Origin: Chloroflexota bacterium
GTDB lineage: Bacteria; Chloroflexota; Anaerolineae; Anaerolineales; Villigracilaceae
Assembly (NCBI GenBank): GCA_013388855.1
Contig: JACAEM010000022.1
Coordinates: 45,323-109,322, forward strand
Direction of reading: 5' to 3'
Length of the DNA: 64,000 bases
Shown in pieces: positions 58,805-64,000 of this stretch. Numbering within the stretch: the stretch's first letter is position 1; the number at the start of each line of letters is the position of its first letter. The position numbers were made by a program, and so were the translations under genes. A model generated the notes under the pieces. That model was not told where the DNA came from. It saw nothing but the letters and a program-made list of their open reading frames with translations, and did no database searches.

Positions 58805-60402
58805 AGCATACCGTCCTTGAGAATTTCTTTTGCTGCCAACATGCCGGGCGCGCCCATCACGCCGCCGCCAGGGTGCGCGCCGCTCGCGCCGAAGTAATAG
58901 CCTTTGAGCGGGGTGCGGAAGTCTGCCCACTGCGGCGTGGGACGCAGGAAGAAGATTTGATGCAGCAACAGTTCGCCGTGGAAGATGTTGCCGCCGGTGA
59001 TGCCCGCGATGCGTTCGATGTCTTTGGGAGAGATGACCTGTATGCCCACAATGCACTCGCGGATGTTCGGCGCATATTCTTCGATGGTCGCGATGACCGC
59101 TTCGCCAATCTCATCACGTTTGGCATCATCCCAGCCGCCTTCGAGGTCGTAGGGCGCATATTGCACAAAGCAAGACATCACGTGTTGCCCGGGAGGCGCC
59201 ATGTCGGGGTCGATCATCGAGGGGAAGATCATGTCGAGATACGGTCGCTTCGAGATCTGCCCGTACTTCGCGTCGTCGTAGGCGCGTTCGATGTAATCGA
59301 TGCTCGGGCTGATTGAAACCGCGCCGCGATGCAGAACCGAATTTGCACCATTGCCCGTGTATGGCAGCGCGGTGAAGTTCGGCAGTTTGCTCAAAGCGAT
59401 GTTAACCTTGCCCGACGAGCCGCGCGTGCGGAAGTTTTGGATCGAGGTGACGAAATCATCGGGCAGATGTTTCTGCTCGACAAATTGCAGGAAGGTGCGC
59501 TTCGGGTCGGCGGCGGACATCACGACTTTGGAATCGAGTTCATCGCCATTTTCGAGGATGACACCCACAGTGCGTCCACCCTTGACCTTGACCTGATGCA
59601 CGCTCGCGTTGACTCTGACATCCACCCCAAGCGCTTTCGCCGCGTTATAGATCGAGCCGCTGACTCCGCCAGAGCCATTCTTGGCAAAACCCCAGGCGCG
59701 GAAAGCGCCGTCGATTTCGCCCATGTAGTGATGAAGCAATACATACGCTGTGCCGGGCGAGCGCGGACCGAGGAACGTGCCGATGATGCCGCTGGCGGCT
59801 TTGGTGCCTTTGAGCGCGTCAGTCTCGAACCACTCTTCGAGCATGTCCGCCGAAGATTGCGTAGCAAGTTTGGCGATCATATACAACTCTTTTTCGGAGA
59901 GTGAAGCCGCGTATTGACCGACTTTGAGAAGTCCCATCAAATCGCGGATGCTCATGGAGGAGGGATCGGGCGGGATGAGGTTGATGATTGGCTTGATGGC
60001 TTTCGCCGCGCGCGCCATGACGCGGGCGTACTCGTCGTACGCTTCGGCGTCTTTGGGCGAGTGACGGTACAACTCGCGGCGGGTCAGGTCATGGTCGTCC
60101 CATGAGGCAAGGTAGTCGCCGTTTTCCATAGGCGTGAAGGTGGAAGGCAGCGGGAGGATTTTGAGTCCGTGCTTGGGCAGTTCCAAGTCGCGGATGATCT
60201 CCGGGCGCAAGAGGCTCACCACGTACGAGAACTCGGTGAACTTGTAGCCGGGGAAAATTTCCTCAGTCACTGCCGCGCCGCCGACGATGGGTCGGCGTTC
60301 GAGCACAACCACTTTCTTGCCTGCACGGGCAAGGTACGCGCCAGCCACCAGTCCGTTGTGCCCACCGCCGATGATAATTGCGTCGTATATGTTGGATGTC
60401 AT
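58801..60402 (-). CDS. FAD-dependent oxidoreductase, CrtI/phytoene desaturase-like
   Basis: 533 residues, AAGGAATT before the ATG. Rossmann start AIIIGGGHNGLVAGAYLARAGKKVVVLERRPIVGGAAVTEE in outline; the GGGHNGL wording defines the bacterial PDSx/retinol-saturase-like branch. Further marks are TAYVLLHHYMGEIDGAFRAWGFAKNGSGGVSGSIYNAAKALG and the FAD-binding end LKGYYFGASGAHPGGGVMGAPGMLAAKEI. Closest in the window to the 42584-44062 protein. It probably oxidises or isomerises an isoprenoid or lipid-like substrate. A truncated relative overlaps its stop codon. Confidence 0.92.
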   Translation of the reverse strand: MTSNIYDAIIIGGGHNGLVAGAYLARAGKKVVVLERRPIVGGAAVTEEIFPGYKFTEFSYVVSLLRPEIIRDLELPKHGLKILPLPSTFTPMENGDYLASWDDHDLTRRELYRHSPKDAEAYDEYARVMARAAKAIKPIINLIPPDPSSMSIRDLMGLLKVGQYAASLSEKELYMIAKLATQSSADMLEEWFETDALKGTKAASGIIGTFLGPRSPGTAYVLLHHYMGEIDGAFRAWGFAKNGSGGVSGSIYNAAKALGVDVRVNASVHQVKVKGGRTVGVILENGDELDSKVVMSAADPKRTFLQFVEQKHLPDDFVTSIQNFRTRGSSGKVNIALSKLPNFTALPYTGNGANSVLHRGAVSISPSIDYIERAYDDAKYGQISKRPYLDMIFPSMIDPDMAPPGQHVMSCFVQYAPYDLEGGWDDAKRDEIGEAVIATIEEYAPNIRECIVGIQVISPKDIERIAGITGGNIFHGELLLHQIFFLRPTPQWADFRTPLKGYYFGASGAHPGGGVMGAPGMLAAKEILKDGML

Positions 60403-60417
60403 GAATAATTCCTTCTA

Positions 60418-60531
60418 TGTCATTGCGAGCTGTTCCCTGGCAAAGCAATCCCATGACTAGTTGGAGGTTGCTTCATTTCACACCGCACTGCGTTCGGTGC
60501 AGTGAAGAGCAAGAGCGCTCCTCGCAACGAT
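60418..60531. repeat. Intergenic palindromic repeat, family A (long copy)
   Basis: Starts TGTCATTGCGAGCTGTTCC and ends AGAGCGCTCCTCGCAACGA; AAGCAATCCC and GAGGTTGCTTC are inverted inside, and an inner CACCGCACTGCG/CGGTGCAGTG hairpin lies near the centre. Confidence 0.75.
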
Positions 60532-60613
60532 GGATGTACGCGCTTTTACAGCGATTATTACGTGAAATCTTACGGGGAAAGGAATGATGCGTCAAGGACG
60601 GTTTATGAACCAG

Positions 60614-60648
60614 ACAAAAAATCAGGGCAGGCTGTGTTGCCTGCCCTG
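60614..60648 (-). terminator. Terminator after the SH3-type lipoprotein gene
   Basis: CAGGGCAGGC-AACACA-GCCTGCCCTG on the minus strand, a 10-bp perfect stem followed by ATTTTTTG. Confidence 0.92.
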
Positions 60649-60654
60649 CGGTGT

Positions 60655-61524
60655 TCATGGTGTGAACGTAATCGTGTTTGTCACGCATGTACCATTCAAA
60701 CCCTTGTTGGAGCACAATGTGACCGTGGCTCGAATCTTGTTCCCGGTGGGATCGTAGTCGAACGCGGGTGCGCTCACAACGCGCGTACTGCCGGGATTCA
60801 ACGTTTCCCTCGTCGCCGAATCGAGACAGCCATCCAAGTCCGTGAAGCCATCCGAAGACAGAGACAGGGTCGTGTCTGTAACCGTATCCTTTACGGTCAC
60901 AGAAACCGACCTGAATGTGAGCCCGCCGGTGTTTTCCAATTCCAGATCCACCCACCAGCCAGCGCAGGTCTCCAGCCCGTCGTAGTACATATCGAAAGCG
61001 GGCGAGGGGGTGGGTGTCGGCGGCGGCGTAAATATCGGCAGGGCGGTGAAATTCCCGGTCACCGTGGCATATTCGCCCCACAGCCAGCAGAAATCATTGG
61101 GTTGGTCCGGGTTGCGGATGTACCAGTAATTCCCGGTCGGGTCGCGCCCAACCACCTCGGCAGTCTCACCGACCAGCAAGGCTCCCACCCGGTCGTAGAT
61201 CTTCCCCGGACCTACACGGCAATTCGTCGGCACGGAAACGCTGACCTTCGGCACGAGCGGCGTGGACGTAAAGATGGGGGTCGGCGTCAAGGTGGAGGTT
61301 GGAGTGAAGGTCGGGGCAAAAGTCTGTGTAATGGTCGGGGATGGGCCGACGCCAATGGGGGTGACGGTCGGCGCAGACTGGGTCAAACCGGCAGCGACCG
61401 TTTGCGCGACCATGGTACCGATAAAGTTTTGCTCCGGTGTGGGGGTTGCGCCCGGCAACGCGCAGGCAAGTGACGCGATCAATAAAACCGCAACCGATAA
61501 AAGGATTGGGGTCAGCTTCAGCAT
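60655..61524 (-). CDS. Lipoprotein with bacterial SH3-like domain
   Basis: 289 residues, AAAGGAGGAACC before the ATG. Signal peptide MLKLTPILLSVAVLLIASLAC ends in a lipobox-like SLAC. A Thr/Pro-rich spacer (residues ~45-95) precedes an SH3-type domain (VSVPTNCRVGPGKIYDRVGALLVGETAEVVGRDPTGNYWYIRNPD in outline). The CRVGPG and GNYWYI pattern is usual for SH3_3 modules that bind peptidoglycan or proteins. After another TP-rich linker the C-terminal ~110 residues form a beta-sandwich with paired cysteines (ETCAGWW, DGCLDSATR, TLCSNKGLNGTC), maybe disulfide-bonded. Located on the outer face; function unknown. Confidence 0.88.
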   Translation of the reverse strand: MLKLTPILLSVAVLLIASLACALPGATPTPEQNFIGTMVAQTVAAGLTQSAPTVTPIGVGPSPTITQTFAPTFTPTSTLTPTPIFTSTPLVPKVSVSVPTNCRVGPGKIYDRVGALLVGETAEVVGRDPTGNYWYIRNPDQPNDFCWLWGEYATVTGNFTALPIFTPPPTPTPSPAFDMYYDGLETCAGWWVDLELENTGGLTFRSVSVTVKDTVTDTTLSLSSDGFTDLDGCLDSATRETLNPGSTRVVSAPAFDYDPTGNKIRATVTLCSNKGLNGTCVTNTITFTP

Positions 61525-61614
61525 GGTTCCTCCTTTCGGTCAACAACTGAAACAATCAAGAATACAAGAGTATCCCCTCATTTGTAAGACGCCCGTCGGG
61601 CGAAATTGTTCCAA

Positions 61615-62457
61615 TCATCCCTCCGGTCTCCAGATCAGGTACCCCCTGGTCAGCCATTTCCGCTGAATGGCGACCGCATACCCCCGCTCCGCCAGCCGTT
61701 CGGCCGCGGCAATAAACCATTGTCTTGCCCCGTAGTTTTTCGTGGCGGAGGTTTCCGCGGTGCAACGCTTCCATGCCTCGAAAAAATCGTGGATCGGCTC
61801 TCCCGGTACGACGCGGTGAATGAGATTCTTCGGCAGGATGGTCTGAAACTCCTCCGCGTCGAACCCCAGCCGGAAGTTGGTGCTGAAAATCAAAGCTTCC
61901 ATCCTCCACCCTTCGATACCACTCAGGGCAGGCGTTCCACCCTCCATTCTCCGGGCAAGATTCGCCGACCAGAGTTGACCATATGGCGTGGATGTCCCCT
62001 CGATCATCAACCCGCCGGGAAGCACATACTCGGCAAGTCTCTCGTACGCCGGAGCGAAATCCCTTTCCTCATACTGGCGCAACACATTGAATGCGCGAAT
62101 CAACCGGACATGCTCCTCTTCTTTCAACGGTAGGTTGAATCCGCCCAGCCGGAAGAAGGTCTTTTCATCGGCAAAGGGCAGCGCGGCATTGACCCGTTCC
62201 CTGTCGATCTCCACGCCGAGGATCTTCAGATTCGGATTCACGCGCCGGAAACGGGAGGCGCTTTCGAGCGTGGTGCGCGCGTCGAACCCGTAGCCGAGGT
62301 CGACGAACATCGAATCGGCGAACGGTCCATCGGTCCGCGTGAGAAGCGACGGTTCATAGAGCAGGATGAAATTGTCGACGCGGCGGAGTCGGTTCGAAGC
62401 GGTCTTTCCGCGGGTAGGAAATCCCTCCGGTTTTTTTGAAGCACGAACGTATGGCAT
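61615..62457 (-). CDS. SAM-dependent methyltransferase-like protein
   Basis: 280 residues. The motif I-like MFVDLGYGFDARTTLESASRF (D-L-G-x-G) and ILGVEIDRERVNAAL (acidic end of strand 2) mark a class I methyltransferase fold. LAEYVLPGGLMIEGTSTPYG follows. The family is a conserved hypothetical class whose substrate is unknown. At about residues 176-183 the peptide TPALSGIEG is coded by a reverse-oriented copy of the family B repeat (61909-61934) and the reading frame is kept. TAAAAT ends six bases before the ATG, suggesting a leaderless mRNA. Confidence 0.78.
   Translation of the reverse strand: MPYVRASKKPEGFPTRGKTASNRLRRVDNFILLYEPSLLTRTDGPFADSMFVDLGYGFDARTTLESASRFRRVNPNLKILGVEIDRERVNAALPFADEKTFFRLGGFNLPLKEEEHVRLIRAFNVLRQYEERDFAPAYERLAEYVLPGGLMIEGTSTPYGQLWSANLARRMEGGTPALSGIEGWRMEALIFSTNFRLGFDAEEFQTILPKNLIHRVVPGEPIHDFFEAWKRCTAETSATKNYGARQWFIAAAERLAERGYAVAIQRKWLTRGYLIWRPEG
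61909..61934 (-). repeat. Family B repeat inserted in frame in the methyltransferase-like gene (reverse orientation)
   Basis: The plus strand reads CCCTTCGATACCACTCAGGG then CAGGCG; the gene reads it in reverse as GGTPALSGIEGW. This is the opposite coding orientation to the copies at 16152 and 33119, yet also open. Confidence 0.85.
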
Positions 62458-62463
62458 GAGGAT

Positions 62464-62469
62464 ATTTTA
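62464..62469 (-). promoter_or_regulatory. -10 hexamer giving a predicted leaderless mRNA (methyltransferase-like gene)
   Basis: Minus-strand TAAAAT ends exactly six bases before ATG 62457; no ribosome-binding site is present. Confidence 0.6.
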
Positions 62470-62482
62470 TCCACTAATGGGG

Positions 62483-62572
62483 ATGTCGTTGCGGCGGTAA
62501 CTTAGCGATGAGAGTTTACCGTTTAATCGGAGATCGCTACATCGGGAAGATCACCTTCCTCACAATGATATA
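62483..62572. repeat. Intergenic repeat, diverged family A
   Basis: TGTCGTTGCGGCGGTAAC ... TTCCTCACAATGATA with GGAGATCGCTACATCGGG inside. The ends still match family A but the centre has drifted. It lies upstream of the methyltransferase-like gene and next to the rpoC terminator. Confidence 0.5.
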
Positions 62573-62574
62573 TT

Positions 62575-62613
62575 AAGAAATACAAAGAGCGACCCTGTCG
62601 GATCGCTCTTTGT
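62575..62613 (-). terminator. Terminator after rpoC
   Basis: ACAAAGAGCGA and TCGCTCTTTGT form a perfect 11-bp stem (62582-62613) with a ten-base loop, followed on the minus strand by ATTTCTT. It starts five bases after the rpoC stop. Confidence 0.88.
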
Positions 62614-62617
62614 CGTA

Positions 62618-64000
62618 TTAGTCAGCCGCCGAGGCGTCTGAGATCTCCGTCCATTGCGAGGAACTGCCATCGCCGCCATCGCCATCCTTGAAGCGACCCT
62701 GGGTGAAGCCCGTCCCGGCAGGGATGAGCTTGCCAATGATCACGTTTTCCTTCAAGCCATAAAGCGGGTCGGTGGTGGAGCCAATCGCCGCGCCTGCCAG
62801 CACCTTGATGGTGTGCTGGAAAGAGGACGCCGAGAGGAACGAATCGGTGCTGAGGGAGGCTTTGGTGACGCCCAGCAGCACTTCGGAGAACTTGGCGGGC
62901 TGTTTGCCTTCCGCCAACAGTTGTTCGTTGATCTTGCGCAGTTCGAGGCGGTCCACCGCATCACCCGGCAGGAATTTGGTATCGCCGGGGCGGGTGACCT
63001 GCACCTTGCTCATCATCTTGCGGATGATGACCTCGAAGTGCTTGTCGTGGATGTTCTGACCCTGCGAGCGGTACACCTTTTGGACCTCGGTGAGCAGGTA
63101 CATCTGACAGGCTTCGCGTCCCTGGATCTTCAACACACGGTGCGGGTTGAGCGAGCCCTCGGTCAGTGGACGACCCGCTTCGATCTTTTCGTTGTTCTTG
63201 ACAAGCAGACGGGACGTGGTCGGAATCTCGTAGGACTTTTCTTCGCGCTGGTCATAGGAGACGACCACCTTACGCGCCTTCTTATCCACGAGGACACGCC
63301 CGGCATGCTGGGCAACGATCTTCGCGTCGTCCAAGGTTGCCAGCACATCTCCGGCTTTGACCTCCGCCTCATCTTTGACAGCGAACTTCCACTCTTCGGG
63401 GATGCTGTACTCGTCGCTGACGAGTTCGCTGTGTTCGATGATCACTTCGCGCAAGTCGGCATACTTCTCGGACTGGTTGATGTGGACCGTGCCGCTGATC
63501 TCCGCCACGAGCGCTTCGCCCTTCGGCTGTTTGCGGGCTTCAAAGAGTTCCTCCACGCGCGGGAGACCGGTCGTGATGTCCGCTCCACCCGCCGCCACAC
63601 CGCCGGTATGGAAGGTGCGGAGGGTGAGCTGGGTGCCCGGCTCGCCGATAGACTGGGCCGCCACGATTCCGACGGCGGAACCAAGTTCCACCATGGTGCC
63701 GCGACCGAGGTCGAGACCGTAGCACTTGGAACAAATGCCATGCTGAAGTTCGCAGGTCAACGCCGAGCGGACCTTCACTTCAGCCACACCGGAAGCGGCG
63801 ATCTTGCGCGCCAGTTCCTGGTTGATAATATCGTTGTACTCACCGATGACCTCGCCGGTCTGCGGGTCGATGACGCTTTCTGCCAGCAGACGGCTGTACA
63901 AGCGGCTGCTCATCGATTGCCCGGCAACATCATCCTTGCGGCGGATGTAGACGCCGTCATGCGTGCCGCAGTCATGTTCGTTGATGATGATGTCCTGGGC
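62618..64000 (-). CDS. rpoC: DNA-directed RNA polymerase subunit beta' (C-terminal part, runs off the right edge)
   Basis: About 460 residues of the C-terminal region; the frame is open to the window edge ([24 protein letters not shown] upstream of the first internal Met), so the gene continues beyond 64000. Diagnostic stretches: [52 protein letters not shown] in outline (zinc site 2 cysteines and the bridge/trigger region boundary), [34 protein letters not shown], and [16 protein letters not shown] near the end. It forms the catalytic clamp of RNA polymerase. The last ~20 residues are a Gly/Ser-rich acidic tail. A strong terminator follows. Confidence 0.97.
   Translation of the reverse strand, partial: AQDIIINEHDCGTHDGVYIRRKDDVAGQSMSSRLYSRLLAESVIDPQTGEVIGEYNDIINQELARKIAASGVAEVKVRSALTCELQHGICSKCYGLDLGRGTMVELGSAVGIVAAQSIGEPGTQLTLRTFHTGGVAAGGADITTGLPRVEELFEARKQPKGEALVAEISGTVHINQSEKYADLREVIIEHSELVSDEYSIPEEWKFAVKDEAEVKAGDVLATLDDAKIVAQHAGRVLVDKKARKVVVSYDQREEKSYEIPTTSRLLVKNNEKIEAGRPLTEGSLNPHRVLKIQGREACQMYLLTEVQKVYRSQGQNIHDKHFEVIIRKMMSKVQVTRPGDTKFLPGDAVDRLELRKINEQLLAEGKQPAKFSEVLLGVTKASLSTDSFLSASSFQHTIKVLAGAAIGSTTDPLYGLKENVIIGKLIPAGTGFTQGRFKDGDGGDGSSSQWTEISDASAAD

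Overview
The window reads as a contiguous stretch of a free-living bacterial chromosome, most probably from an Anaerolineae-type member of the Chloroflexota. This placement is inferred from gene content and style: many Thr/Pro-rich lipoproteins, several CrtI/CrtISO-like FAD oxidoreductases, a MutS2, a methylcrotonyl-CoA carboxylase cluster, dense dispersed palindromic repeats and apparently leaderless promoters. No rRNA, tRNA, CRISPR array, prophage or insertion-sequence transposase was seen. Both ends cut genes: an oligopeptide-binding lipoprotein at the left (minus strand) and rpoC at the right (minus strand).

Layout. 1-7.7 kb: a minus-strand oligopeptide ABC importer operon (oppD-oppF-binding protein-oppB-oppC) followed by a membrane-anchored c-type cytochrome and a second binding protein. 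It starts from a clear sigma70-type promoter at about 7.7 kb that faces away from mscL. 7.9-14.3 kb: mscL, a UvrD/PcrA helicase, an aldo/keto reductase, a sugar-nucleotidyltransferase and an aminotransferase. 14.4-21.1 kb: a cold-shock protein with a structured leader, a CrtISO-like oxidoreductase, a SUI1/YciH factor, a Methyltransf_32-type methyltransferase, a ROK-family glucokinase and a DEAD-box RNA helicase. 21.5-30 kb: a membrane Ser/Thr kinase, mutS2, a LuxR-type membrane protein, thrC and thrB, and a phosphatase. 30.1-35.7 kb: an acyl-CoA carboxylase, MaoC and CitE-like cluster resembling a leucine/itaconate catabolic locus, interrupted by a four-helix-bundle gene. 35.8-44 kb: a TPR/PH-like membrane protein, an EamA transporter, a GNAT-like protein, two M1 metallopeptidase lipoproteins and a CrtI-like oxidoreductase. 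44.1-48 kb: a NpmA/KamB-type 16S rRNA A1408 methyltransferase (candidate aminoglycoside resistance) with a long leader, then VOC, sulfotransferase, DoxX and TetR genes. 48-62.5 kb: SDRs, small membrane proteins, RidA, LysE, an orphan DNA methyltransferase, a Het-C-like protein, a cobalamin adenosyltransferase, DUF554, riboflavin genes, another CrtI-like enzyme, an SH3-type lipoprotein and a methyltransferase. 62.6 kb onward: rpoC.

Three themes cut across the genes. First, short dispersed repeats sit in frame inside at least four proteins (CrtISO-like, biotin carboxylase, a methyltransferase and SUI1), in a manner like the palindromic elements of Rickettsia. Second, six genes place a -10 hexamer exactly six bases before the ATG, which predicts leaderless mRNAs. 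Third, several gene remnants (two SDRs, a Rossmann oxidoreductase and a CrtI-like enzyme) show continuing gene decay. The most actionable single gene is the A1408 methyltransferase homologue with a possible leader-peptide control region.
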